46,424 bases of DNA from CAYLPU01 sp964385635 (GTDB taxonomy: Bacteria; Chloroflexota; Anaerolineae; B4-G1): NCBI GenBank assembly GCA_964385635.1, contig CAYLPU010000033.1, forward strand, positions 1-46,424, written 5' to 3'. Positions 34,740 through 43,077 of the stretch are shown here, one piece after another. The stretch's first letter is position 1. Each line of letters begins with the position of its first letter. Under the pieces are notes generated by a model. The model was not told where the DNA came from. It saw only the letters and a program-made list of their open reading frames with translations, and did no database searches. A program made the translations under genes and the position numbers.

Positions 34740-35722
34740 TGACTTTCCACAAAGACGTTCTCAAGATAGACCCCGCCGCCGTGACCGAAGAACTGGTGGT
34801 CAGCCTGCGCCGGGATGTGCGCCAGACATTCCACCGTTCTGGGGCGGTGGTGGGCATCAGCGGCGGTGTGGACTCGTCAGTGGCGCTGGCCCTGTGCGTC
34901 CGCGCCTTTGGCTCCAAGCGGGTCGTCGGCGTGATGATGCCTGAGAAGGACTGCAGCCGCGACAGCATCGTGCTGGCTCGCAAAGTTGCCGAGCAGTTTG
35001 GCATCGAAACGGTCATTGAGGACATGACCGGCGCGCTGGTGGGTTTTGGCTGCTACGACCGCCGTGACGAGGCCATCCGGCGCGTCTTCCCCGAGTACGA
35101 CCCCAGCTACGGGGCCAAGATCACCCTGCCGCAAAACGTGCTGGACAGTGACGCGCTCAATGTTTTCCACCTGACGATCATCACACCGGAGGGCGAGGAG
35201 AAATCGAAACGGCCCAATCTGCGCGATTACCTGCAGATCGTGGCTGCCTCCAACTTCAAGCAGCGCAGCCGCATGACCATGCTCTATTACCACGCCGAGT
35301 TGCGCAACTACGCGGTGGTGGGCACGCCGAACAAGAACGAGCATGACCAAGGCTTCTTCGTCAAGTGGGGCGATGGGGGCTATGACGTGGCCCCCATCCG
35401 GCATCTATTCAAAACCCAGGTCTACCAACTGGCCGAGTACCTGGAAGTGCCGCAGGAGATCCGCCAGGCCACGCCGACCACCGACACCTACAGCGCCCAC
35501 AGTTCTCAGGAAGAGTTCTTTTTCCGCCTGCCTTTCGAGGTAATGGACCTGCTCTGGTACGCCCAGGAACACAACGTGCCGGTCGCCGAGGTGGCCCAGG
35601 TGATGGGCCTCACGGAGGAGCAGGTGCGGCGGGCTTCTAGCGACTTCGAGCGGAAGCGGCGCACGACGGAATACCTGCGCATGGCGCCGATTGGATACGG
35701 AGATGGGCCGCTCAACAGGTGA
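34736..35722 (+). CDS. NAD-synthetase-like amidotransferase (NadE family)
   Basis: 328 residues without a glutaminase domain. N-type ATP pyrophosphatase loop VGISGGVDSS (Ser42-Ser48), later GTPNKNEHDQGFFVKWGDGG and DVAPIRHLFKTQVYQLAEYL, which are NadE core elements. There is an insertion of about 60 residues after the second strand (CYDRRDEAIRRVFPEYDPSY to EEKSKRPNLRDYL), as in NadE-like proteins of polysaccharide clusters. It either makes NAD or, given the overlap with the AsnB gene (ATGA), serves as an amide ligase in the same pathway. A degenerate relic of a related gene's 3' end is found at 37812-37874. Confidence 0.82.
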   Translation: MMTFHKDVLKIDPAAVTEELVVSLRRDVRQTFHRSGAVVGISGGVDSSVALALCVRAFGSKRVVGVMMPEKDCSRDSIVLARKVAEQFGIETVIEDMTGALVGFGCYDRRDEAIRRVFPEYDPSYGAKITLPQNVLDSDALNVFHLTIITPEGEEKSKRPNLRDYLQIVAASNFKQRSRMTMLYYHAELRNYAVVGTPNKNEHDQGFFVKWGDGGYDVAPIRHLFKTQVYQLAEYLEVPQEIRQATPTTDTYSAHSSQEEFFFRLPFEVMDLLWYAQEHNVPVAEVAQVMGLTEEQVRRASSDFERKRRTTEYLRMAPIGYGDGPLNR

Positions 35723-35783
35723 GATGCTGCTGAGTTGGGGCTTGGACAAACTCTTAATAATTTCCTAAAAATCAGTCCAGCGA

Positions 35784-35812
35784 TTGACTTGGGACTACAT
35801 TTCGGCTATAAT
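35784..35812 (+). promoter_or_regulatory. Sigma-70-type promoter for the DUF11-like surface protein
   Basis: TTGACT (35784-35789), 17-bp spacer, TATAAT (35807-35812); start of transcription near 35819 and ATG at 35860. The preceding 30 bases are AT-rich, with CTCTTAAT and TTCCTAAA about 11 bases apart. Confidence 0.82.
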
Positions 35813-35859
35813 AGTACAGGACTTGGGTAGATAAATCCGAAATGCGCAAGGAGGGGACA

Positions 35860-37638
35860 ATGCACATCAAGAGCACACGCCTGGCTATGGCCTTCACGCT
35901 GATTATTGCTGCACTGCTGGTCTTCACGCCCACCGCTGTGGCATGGTATGATCTGAGAGTCGACTGCGACTACCTCTCTTTCATGTTAGAGAATCCCTTT
36001 GAGGAGCCTCTGACAAGGGACTGGCACGTCACCCTGGACGGGGAGGAGATTGTATCGGGCTTTGACATCCTTGCCCCCGGCGAAATTGTGGAATACACGT
36101 ACACCTGGGAAGAACGCGGCGTTCACCTGGGGGCGGCGGTATACACTGTTCAGTTGCACGTTGATGGAGAGCTTATACTGGAGACACAAGTAGGGCCATG
36201 TGAATGGCCCTACTGCTTCGATAAGCACATCAATGGGCAAGACGCGGACAGGCTGGAAGAGGCTGTTGAGGCCAGCGAAGGTGACCCTCTGACCTTCACG
36301 TATGTGGTCACGAACACGGGCAGCGTGCCTATCACGTGGATTGGCCTGACGGACGATGTGTTTGGTGATCTGACCGACGAGTGCGGCGAGTTCCCCAGGA
36401 CCATCCCCGAAGATGAGAGCGACTTCTGCGCGATCACCAGAGCCGCTGGGCAGGCTCCTGACGGCCAGCGAAACATTGGCACGGCGTATATTGAGTATCT
36501 GGATGACCAGGCTGACCCGGCCTGGTACATCACGCCGGAGCTCGCCTACTCCTTCGAGAAGTACATCAATGGGCAAGAGGCGGACAGGCTGGAAGAGGCC
36601 GTTGGGGCCAGCGCAGGTGACATCCTGACCTTCACGTATGTGGTCACGAACACGGACAGCGTGCCTATCACGTGGATTGGCCTGACGGACGATGTGTTTG
36701 ATGATCTGACCGACGAGTGCGGCGGGTTTCCCAGGACTATCCCTGTGGATGAGAGCGACTTCTGCGAGATTACCAGACCCGCTGGGCAGGCTCCTGATGG
36801 TCATCAGAACATCGGTATGGCGTCTGTGGAGGGTCTGGATGATCAAGACGACCCCGCCTGGTACATCACGCCAGAGCAGCCCGCTTACTCCTTCGAGAAG
36901 TACATCAATGGGCAAGACGCGGACACCCTGGAAGAGGCCGTTGTGGTCAACCCCGATCAATTACTGACCTTCAGGTACGTGGTGACGAACACGGGCAACG
37001 TGTCCATCACGTGGACTGGCCTGGAGGACGACGGCCTGGAGGACACCGTGTTTGATCTGACCGAGGACTGCGGCGGGTTTCCCAGAACCATCCTCGAGGG
37101 TGAGAGCGACTTCTGCGAGATTACCAGAGCCGCTGTATACGCTCCTGGCGGCCATCTAAACACCGGTATGGCATCTGTGGAGGGTTTGGATGACCAGACC
37201 GACCCCGCCTGGTACATCACGCTGGAGCTCGCCTACTCCTTCGAGAAGTACATCAACGGGGACGAGGCGGACAGCGCCAGCGACGCCGTCAGGGTCCATC
37301 CTGGTGAGACCCTGACTTTCACGTATGTGGTCACGAACATTAGCAACGTGTCCATCACGTGGACCAGACTTACGGACGACGTGATTGGTGATCTGACCTC
37401 GGCGTGCCACCTCCCAGTGGGCATTGATGTGGGCCTGAGCTACTCCTGCGACATCACCGGAACCGCTGAGACCGACTATTCTATCCTCAAGGGGAACATA
37501 GGCACGGCTGATGTTCAGGGCTGGCTTCCCCAGCAGGACGAGGCATGGTATGAGACGCGCGGCGGCGAGGCGCCGCCCCCCGAGGCTCCAGTGGTAAGCC
37601 AGTTGTACCTGCCGCTGATGCTGCGCAGGGAAGGCTAG
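35860..37638 (+). CDS. Exported protein with four DUF11-like repeats and YLPL tail
   Basis: 592 residues from the ATG at 35860, preceded by AAGGAGGGG; an in-frame ATG at 35842 lies before that site and is less likely. Signal peptide about 1-29 (ending AVA), a first beta domain containing DGEEIVSGFDIL, then four repeats of about 112-116 residues (YSFEKYINGQDAD... TFTYVVTNT...VPITWIGLTDD...AWYITPE) like DUF11/DUF7507 stalk domains of surface proteins. The tail is SQLYLPLMLRREG. Cysteine pairs in each repeat (EC-G near FPRTI and FC-I) may form disulfides. Probably a structural surface protein; it has its own promoter and a following hairpin. Confidence 0.82.
   Translation: MHIKSTRLAMAFTLIIAALLVFTPTAVAWYDLRVDCDYLSFMLENPFEEPLTRDWHVTLDGEEIVSGFDILAPGEIVEYTYTWEERGVHLGAAVYTVQLHVDGELILETQVGPCEWPYCFDKHINGQDADRLEEAVEASEGDPLTFTYVVTNTGSVPITWIGLTDDVFGDLTDECGEFPRTIPEDESDFCAITRAAGQAPDGQRNIGTAYIEYLDDQADPAWYITPELAYSFEKYINGQEADRLEEAVGASAGDILTFTYVVTNTDSVPITWIGLTDDVFDDLTDECGGFPRTIPVDESDFCEITRPAGQAPDGHQNIGMASVEGLDDQDDPAWYITPEQPAYSFEKYINGQDADTLEEAVVVNPDQLLTFRYVVTNTGNVSITWTGLEDDGLEDTVFDLTEDCGGFPRTILEGESDFCEITRAAVYAPGGHLNTGMASVEGLDDQTDPAWYITLELAYSFEKYINGDEADSASDAVRVHPGETLTFTYVVTNISNVSITWTRLTDDVIGDLTSACHLPVGIDVGLSYSCDITGTAETDYSILKGNIGTADVQGWLPQQDEAWYETRGGEAPPPEAPVVSQLYLPLMLRREG
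36211..37560 (+). repeat. Four tandem 336-348-bp in-frame repeats
   Basis: Repeat starts (TACT-CTTCGA-AAG) are at 36211, 36547, 36886 and 37234; periods 336, 339 and 348 are all multiples of three. Units 1-3 share long identical runs, so expansion is recent. Confidence 0.88.
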
Positions 37639-37671
37639 GCTGCACCGCCGCTGCTGTAGGTTCACAGCAAA

Positions 37672-37701
37672 ACCAGGGGGACGGTAGACCGGCCCCCTGG
37701 T
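37672..37701. terminator. Hairpin between convergent genes
   Basis: A perfect 9-bp stem ACCAGGGGG (37672-37680) and CCCCCTGGT (37693-37701) with a 12-base loop, just after the stop at 37638. No T-run on either side, so termination is likely but not classical; it could serve the convergent gene ending at 37959 as well. Confidence 0.55.
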
Positions 37702-37811
37702 CACTATCCCACCTGTTGATGGACTCCTCTAATCTGTCAGTACCCCACTTTCGAATAACAGAAGCGGCCAATACAGGTATTCAGTCTGGCCAGTCAAAGA
37801 AAGACCCTCTG

Positions 37812-37874
37812 GCGACTTCGAGCGAAAGCGGCGTACGACCGAGTACCTGCGCATGATGGCGATTGGATACGGAG
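37812..37874 (+). pseudogene. Relic of a NadE-like gene 3' end
   Basis: 63 bases match 35640-35702 at about 56 positions by eye. Both encode DFERKRRTTEYLRM then IGYG. Four of the seven differences fall at synonymous third positions, so this was a diverged coding copy before it broke, not a fresh duplication. Nothing else of the gene is seen on either side; the rest of 37702-37958 has no gene I can support. Confidence 0.75.
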
Positions 37875-37958
37875 CGGTATCTGCAACAGCGACGTGATGT
37901 CGTCCCAGCCCAAGCATGCACCAGTTTGACGCCAGGGTCAAATGTCTTTGTCAGTACG

Positions 37959-39455
37959 TCACTTCCGAGTAACAGGCAAGTACACATAAGAGAGATACTC
38001 AGGTGGCATTCTCTCTCCATACTCGTATGCGCCGATGTCATAGCCTGCGCCGAGTGGTCTGGGAACGCCGTCGAAATCGTCCGGGACTTCGCTGAACGTC
38101 AGGCCCACATCAACAGCCGGAGAGTCTGACAAGAGCCTGAACCAGTCAGGGTCAAGAAGGCCAGGATCAGTCGAACCCGACTGGGCCAGACGGGGGTCTG
38201 CGATCACGTCACCTTGACCGGCTACTGTGGTGGAGGGGTTCTTTGACCAGAGGTTGTGGGAGAAGTGAAGTTCGGGGTTGTTGGTGACGACTGCAATTGG
38301 GAGGTCATCCTCTTGAACGAAGATATTGTTTTCGATTCTGCTGTTCTCATGCCCTCCAGACTCTATTTGGAAATTCGCCGCATTGTGGCTATTGACAAAC
38401 GTGTTGTGAGCGATCAGGGAGTTCTTCAGACCAGTATCTCCCCCTTGCAACCAGAAGTAGAAACACCGATTACACCCCAGGACCAGGTTGTTGATTATGG
38501 TTACATCGCGTGAGACGGGGTCCGCTACTTCATCGCACAGTGCAATCCCCGGAGCATTGGTGAAGTGAGCATCACCTGTGCAGTATACCAGGTTGCGCTG
38601 TACCAACGCGGTGTCAATATCTGATATATAGACGTTTACCGCCCAGTTGTCGTAGACGACGTTATCTTCGATGGTGGTGTCATACGCTTCGAAAGTGGAG
38701 AGGCCCTCGCCCCAGTTGTTGTAGACTTCATTCTCTCGCAGCGTAGTCCGGCTTGGGCGACGAGCGGCGCTTAGACCGGTACCCCACCAGGGATAGGGGC
38801 TTTGTCCATACTCGTTGTTCGCGGCATTCCACCAGATTTTAGAGTGTTCAACCAGGTTGTCATCGCCGGTAACAAAGACACCATGCTCCAAAGCGTGATG
38901 AACGTTCAGATATTGGATCTGGTTGTTGCTTCCAGACACCATCAAATTTATCCCCGTGGAGTTTCTGATCTCAAAGCCTCTAAACACGACGTGGTCTCCA
39001 GAGACGCTGACCAGAGGAGTCCAGTGCTGCCCCGACCCGGGTGGCAGTGTATATTGTCCGTCAATGATGGGGTTCTCATTGGAGTAGGCGGATATGGTGA
39101 TTGGTTGGTCTGCTGTGCCGTGGGCGGAGATCGTGACGTTCTCGTGATAGATGCCCTCTCTTATGTAGAGCGTGTCTCCGGGATCGAGGAGACTGACCCC
39201 CTTGTTAATCGTGCGGAACGGCTGTGCCTCTGTGCCTAGGTTGCTGTCTGAGCCATTCGTGGAGACGTAGTAGGTGCCCGGATCGGCAGAGGCAGTCCTT
39301 GGCGGTGCCAGCCACAAGAGCGCCAACACAAGCACAATCAACGGTACCACTGCAACATGCCGCACAACCACCCTTTGTGGAACGCGGCACGCCCAGCGTT
39401 TGGCGGCGAATGTCAGCCCCATCATAAGCGCAACCAGAATTGCTAACCCAATCAT
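37959..39455 (-). CDS. Exported right-handed beta-helix protein, paralogue of the 12020 protein
   Basis: 498 residues. Two hydrophobic N-terminal segments, the second with a signal-peptidase-like end (RTASA), then YYVSTNGSDSNLGTEAQPFR, GISL-type solenoid turns (IENNIFVQED, LRENEVYNNW), LHFSHNLWSKNP, and PAVDVGLTFSEVPDDFDGVP with DIGAYEYGE at the end of the solenoid. It aligns with the 12020 protein through the whole solenoid but lacks the FN3-like domain, and ends YVYLPVTRK. Probably surface-located polysaccharide-binding or lyase-like; no catalytic site assigned. AGGAGGGAC precedes the ATG on this strand. Convergent with the DUF11-like gene. Confidence 0.82.
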   Translation of the reverse strand: MIGLAILVALMMGLTFAAKRWACRVPQRVVVRHVAVVPLIVLVLALLWLAPPRTASADPGTYYVSTNGSDSNLGTEAQPFRTINKGVSLLDPGDTLYIREGIYHENVTISAHGTADQPITISAYSNENPIIDGQYTLPPGSGQHWTPLVSVSGDHVVFRGFEIRNSTGINLMVSGSNNQIQYLNVHHALEHGVFVTGDDNLVEHSKIWWNAANNEYGQSPYPWWGTGLSAARRPSRTTLRENEVYNNWGEGLSTFEAYDTTIEDNVVYDNWAVNVYISDIDTALVQRNLVYCTGDAHFTNAPGIALCDEVADPVSRDVTIINNLVLGCNRCFYFWLQGGDTGLKNSLIAHNTFVNSHNAANFQIESGGHENSRIENNIFVQEDDLPIAVVTNNPELHFSHNLWSKNPSTTVAGQGDVIADPRLAQSGSTDPGLLDPDWFRLLSDSPAVDVGLTFSEVPDDFDGVPRPLGAGYDIGAYEYGERMPPEYLSYVYLPVTRK

Positions 39456-39514
39456 CTGTCCCTCCTATTGCTCGCCCATTCCAATGTGTTGCTGTCTTGT
39501 ATCAGATCTAGGAC

Positions 39515-39573
39515 TTCTAACTATTTTCTAAGCTTTGCAACCTTTTCTAATAACCTTGTGACGATTGTATCAC
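39515..39573 (-). promoter_or_regulatory. Putative upstream regulatory region of the minus-strand beta-helix gene
   Basis: Three TTCTAA boxes (39515, 39526, 39545 on the plus strand) and a GTGA-N8-TCAC half-palindrome (39558-39573) lie 60-120 bases before the start codon. The 11-base spacing of the first two is that of one helical turn, as in sites for OmpR/PhoB-type regulators. No clear -35/-10 pair was identified. Low certainty. Confidence 0.28.
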
Positions 39574-39622
39574 GCGGGTTGGTGTGTAGCAATAGGAAGA
39601 AGGTACCGAGGGGACTAAAGTA

Positions 39623-39874
39623 CTACTTTCCAATCCAGCGTTTCGCGTCAGTCAGCAGTTCCTCGAGCACTTCATTCAACAGCCACTCGTCGATCTCGCG
39701 GGTGCGAATCTCGCTGCCTGACGGCAATAATCGGGCGTGCGTTGCAAGGGGGAGTACGCAATCCAGCCTACCGTTGATGATCTCGACGACTCGCTGGACC
39801 ACTGCCAACGGGGTGATATTCGAAGGCCCAAGTGGGCAGGTCACGGCGCGTCCGGTACCCACATCCTGGGCCAT
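39623..39874 (-). CDS. Hypothetical short protein or gene remnant
   Basis: The minus-strand frame from an ATG at 39874 gives about 83 residues (MAQDVGTGRAVTCPLGPSNI ... VLEELLTDAKRWIGK). Codons look coding-like and the frame continues open upstream across the TPR fragment in another phase, so the true start is uncertain. No ribosome site is visible and no family is recognised. It may be the tail of a larger broken gene. Confidence 0.3.
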   Translation of the reverse strand: MAQDVGTGRAVTCPLGPSNITPLAVVQRVVEIINGRLDCVLPLATHARLLPSGSEIRTREIDEWLLNEVLEELLTDAKRWIGK

Positions 39875-39909
39875 GTGGCGACGGAACGTTTTGCAGATTC
39901 CGTAAGTGT

Positions 39910-40206
39910 CTATTCGTCCAGCGCCTGCAGCGCCTCCTGGCATGTGTCGCAGCCAGGGGCGAGCTTCAGCGCGGCGTGAAAGGCCTCCCGCGCCCGGTCT
40001 GGCTCGCCGAGTGCAAGCCATGCCAGCCCGGTGTCGTAGTAGGCGGCGGCGAACTGCGGGTCAATCTCCAGCGCGGCGCAATACTGCGCCAGTGCCTCCT
40101 CGTAGCGGCCGTGTTTGTGGTAGACGTGCCCCAGGTCGGCTCGCAGTTCGGCCCGGGTGGAGGCCAGGCGGAGTGCCTGCTGATAGAAAGCGACCGCTGG
40201 CTGGGC
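39910..40206 (-). pseudogene. TPR-domain protein, C-terminal fragment
   Basis: On the minus strand a frame ending at a TAG (39910-39912) reads AVAFYQQALRLASTRAELRA, then GHVYHKHGRYEEALAQYCAA, YYDTGLAWLALGEPDRAREA and LKLAPGCDTCQEALQALDE. These are two to three tetratricopeptide repeats with the usual G-Y-A-A pattern. The frame is cut near 40206, exactly where the plus-strand helicase homology starts, so the N-terminus is lost. A plus-strand open frame over this part is an antisense artefact. Confidence 0.7.
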
Positions 40207-42215
40207 TGGAGAAAATTCGTTCTTTTCTCAAGAAGCGACTGTTTTCCTCTCCGGCGGCCTTTGCTGCGACCCTGGCAAAACACGAGCAATCTCTGGTTGA
40301 AACGGTTGAAACCACGCAGCGAGCCAAGCGCCCGGCCCGACCATCTGTGGGCATCCTGCGCCGCCAGATTGCTCAAATAGACGAGGATTACGCCGACGAT
40401 GACGAGTACGAAGAGGCCACCAGCGGAGCCGTAGATACGGCCACCCGGATGTTCCAGGAACCTGGCCCCCGTGAGCGTTGGCTGTTAGACCAAATGCGCC
40501 AGTGGGCCGCGAAAGCCACGGCCCAGCGCGATTGCAAGACCAAGGCTCTGATCAAACAACTGCGCGAGATCGTCAAGCCCGACGGAAAGTGGTCTGATGA
40601 GCAAGTCATCATCTTCACCGAGTACCGCGCGACACAGAACTGGCTGCACGAGATCCTGGTGGCCGAGGGGTTGGCGACTGGCGACCGGCTGATGACGCTA
40701 TATGGTGGCATGGATAGTGAACAGCGCGAGCGGATCAAGGCCGTGTTCCAGGCCAGCCCTGACCAGAGCCCGGTGCGCATCTTGCTGGCCACCGATGCGG
40801 CGTCGGAAGGCATGGACCTGCAGAATCACTGCCACCGCCTGATACACCTGGAGATCCCCTGGAATCCAAACCGGATGGAACAGCGCAACGGCCGCATTGA
40901 CCGGCACAGCCAAAGACACGACCCGCTGGTCTATCACTTTGCGGGCCAGGGCTACGAGCAGCGGGTGTCCGATGCCCGAGCCGTACCCCCCAGCGAGCTC
41001 GAAGCCGATCTGGAGTTCCTGGTGCGAGCCGCCGAAAAGGTGGAACAGATCCGCAAGGACCTGGGCAAAGTGGGGCCAGTCATCGCCCAGCAGGTGGAGG
41101 AGGCGATGCTGGGCCGGCGTACCCAATTGGACACGCAACTGGCCGAGGAAGAGGCGGGAGCGGTGCGCAAGATGCTCAAGTTTGAGCGTGACCTGCTCAG
41201 GCAAATTCAGCGGCACTTTCAGCAATTGCAGGAAACCCGCCAAACCTTGCACCTGACCCCGGAGCACGTGCAGTCCGTGGTGCACATTGCCCTGGAACTG
41301 GCCGGACAGCTCCCTTTGCGCCCCATTGACCTGCCAGACCTGACAGGTTTTCCTAAACCTGTCAGGTCTTTACGGTCTTCACAAGCATTCCACCTGCCCC
41401 CGTTGAGCGGCAGTTGGATCGCGTGCACCGAGGGGTTGGCCCACCCACACACGGGCAAAGTTCGTCCGATTGTCTTCGACCACGAGCTGATCAAAGGCCG
41501 CGATGACGTGGTGCTGGCCCACCCCAACCATCGCCTGGTGCAAATGTCGCTCCGCCTGCTGCGGGCCAAGGTCTGGTCGCCGGAGGGACGCCAAGGCTTG
41601 TACCGTGTCACCGCCCGGCGCGTGCCCAACCATGCCCTGGATACACCTGCCGTCGTTGCGCACGCTCGCCTGGTGGTGATCGGCGGCGACAGTCACCGGC
41701 TACACGAGGAGATCATCACGGCAGGCGGCTTCATCCACGAGGGGCGCTTCCGCTGGATGAACGTGGGGCAGACCGAGTCCGCCCTGCAGGCGGCGCTGGA
41801 TAAGCCGGTATCAGCTAAAACACAACAGCGATTAGCACTGTTGTGGCCCACGCTCCGGCCTGCGTTGGAGCAAGCGTTGGAAGCCCGGATGAAGGCCCGC
41901 ACCGCCGGCCTGGAAAGGCTCCTCCGAGAGCACGCGAGCAAGGAGGCCGCCGATATCGAGGCAGTGCTCACCGAACTGGCAGCCGCCATTGAGCAGGAGT
42001 TGACAGCGCCGGCGTACCGCCAGTTGGAACTCTGGAGCAATGCCGAACGCACCCAACTCACCCGCAACACCCAGGCTTTGCGGGCACGCTTAGATCAGAT
42101 TCCAGGCGAGATCGAGGCCGAGCAAGCCGCCATCCGCGTGCGCTTTGCCGACCCGCAGCCGCGTATGTTTCCCGTAGCCGTGACATTTCTGGTGTCAGAG
42201 ATGTTCGACCGGTAA
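40206..42215 (+). pseudogene. SNF2-type helicase, C-terminal half (DrmD-like)
   Basis: About 669 residues of helicase homology from LEKIRSFLKKRLFSSPAAFA. Helicase motifs IV-VI are present: VIIFTEYRATQNWL, LYGGMDSEQRERI, LLATDAASEGMDLQ, and MEQRNGRIDRHSQ with the arginine finger. Motifs I and II (ATP binding) are missing, so the N-terminal half is lost and the product would be inactive. The long C-terminal part (LPLRPIDLPDL, coiled coil around 560-620, FLVSEMFDR end) resembles DISARM DrmD-type SNF2 proteins from memory. It precedes an unknown gene and a methylase-like start, as in a phage-defence operon. A 34-base palindrome is inserted in frame. Confidence 0.65.
41336..41369. repeat. Perfect 15-bp palindrome inside the helicase frame
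   Basis: AGACCTGACAGGTTT (41336-41350), TCCT loop, AAACCTGTCAGGTCT (41355-41369). The same ACCTGACAGGT core is a common dispersed palindrome in bacteria of this kind. It is read as PDLTGFPKPVRSL within the protein, so it was accepted without breaking the frame. Confidence 0.85.
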
Positions 42216-42251
42216 AGTCACGGCAGGAATTACTTTGGAGGAGGTGGAGCG

Positions 42252-43067
42252 ATGAAGCTATCAACAGGAGACGCAGATTTATTCTTCAAGCTAATGTGGA
42301 GACTGCAATTCTATGTCAATCAACAGCGCCAGATTCTACCCGGTGTGGGCTCGGTTGAGGATTATGCTGACCTACTACCGACGGAAAGAGTCCAGGTGCG
42401 GAACGTCCTGTGGGAGAATCCTGAACTGATTGATGTCTACGTTGCCGCGAACCCACATAACCTGCCGAACGACGAACTGGACATTATCCGTAAATGGAAG
42501 CGGTTCGTTCCCGGCACCTTTCAGATCTTTCGCTACTTGAAAAAGCACGCCATCTTTATCCACGAGAACTCTGGCGTGTATGGTGTGTTGGCCCTCTATG
42601 ACAGCCTGGAAGAGATGTTGTACGGGCGGCGCTTGCCGATTATGGCCCAGGCAGTGCTGTTGCCATTCAAGGGGAAGATCGTTTACGACGGGATGTTGAA
42701 TTTCTACAACATCTACTTTGGTGGGGGCATTCGGTCGCGTCTAAAAGAGGAATACATGACGGCCAAGCAAAATGGCCGTATCATCACCACGTTGGAGCCT
42801 GAACTGGCTCAACCTGCCCGGCAGACGCGCAAAAAGCCGGGCAAGGATTGGCGCTCAGAGGTAGACGACCTGGTCAAGATGACCGGCAAAATGAAAGGCG
42901 GCCCAGCGATTTCAAGTTCAGCCTTCAGCCTGCTCCGCGCCAGCGCCGAACTGGCCCAGGCAGCCGTCCACAACCCAGACGATCTGGATGGGCTGTGGAA
43001 ACTAGAACGGCGGGCACGAACGGCGCTCACTCGGCTGCAAACAGCGCTGAACCGGGCGAAACGATAA
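42252..43067 (+). CDS. Uncharacterised defence-island protein
   Basis: 271 residues, no signal or membrane segment. N-terminal part is mixed alpha/beta with LPNDELDIIRKWKRFVPGTF and a YFGGGIRSRLKEEY segment; the last 100 residues are basic then helical (RQTRKKPGKDWRSEVDDLVK, LLRASAELAQAAVHN, ALTRLQTALNRAKR). I do not recognise a characterised family. It starts behind a strong GGAGGAGGTGG, 36 bases after the helicase stop, and lies 10 bases before the methylase-like start, so it was the middle gene of a three-gene unit. The gene itself appears complete. Confidence 0.7.
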   Translation: MKLSTGDADLFFKLMWRLQFYVNQQRQILPGVGSVEDYADLLPTERVQVRNVLWENPELIDVYVAANPHNLPNDELDIIRKWKRFVPGTFQIFRYLKKHAIFIHENSGVYGVLALYDSLEEMLYGRRLPIMAQAVLLPFKGKIVYDGMLNFYNIYFGGGIRSRLKEEYMTAKQNGRIITTLEPELAQPARQTRKKPGKDWRSEVDDLVKMTGKMKGGPAISSSAFSLLRASAELAQAAVHNPDDLDGLWKLERRARTALTRLQTALNRAKR

Positions 43068-43077
43068 TCGAGTTACT

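Noticed and set aside
34736..35722. Plain housekeeping NAD synthetase
   Set aside because: Not excluded, but the 4-base overlap with the AsnB-type gene, the insertion of about 60 residues and the locus context favour a specialised role; the call was kept as NadE-like.
36211..37560. Regular repeats as a non-coding array
   Set aside because: Periods are multiples of three and the frame is open throughout with signal peptide and tail; they are protein domain repeats.
39556..39575. CRP-like site TGTGA...TCACG
   Set aside because: The half-sites are eight bases apart rather than six and the flanks do not match.
39906..40205. N-terminal 100 codons of the open frame that runs into the helicase
   Set aside because: This part is antisense to clear TPR coding sequence on the minus strand; helicase homology starts only near 40206.
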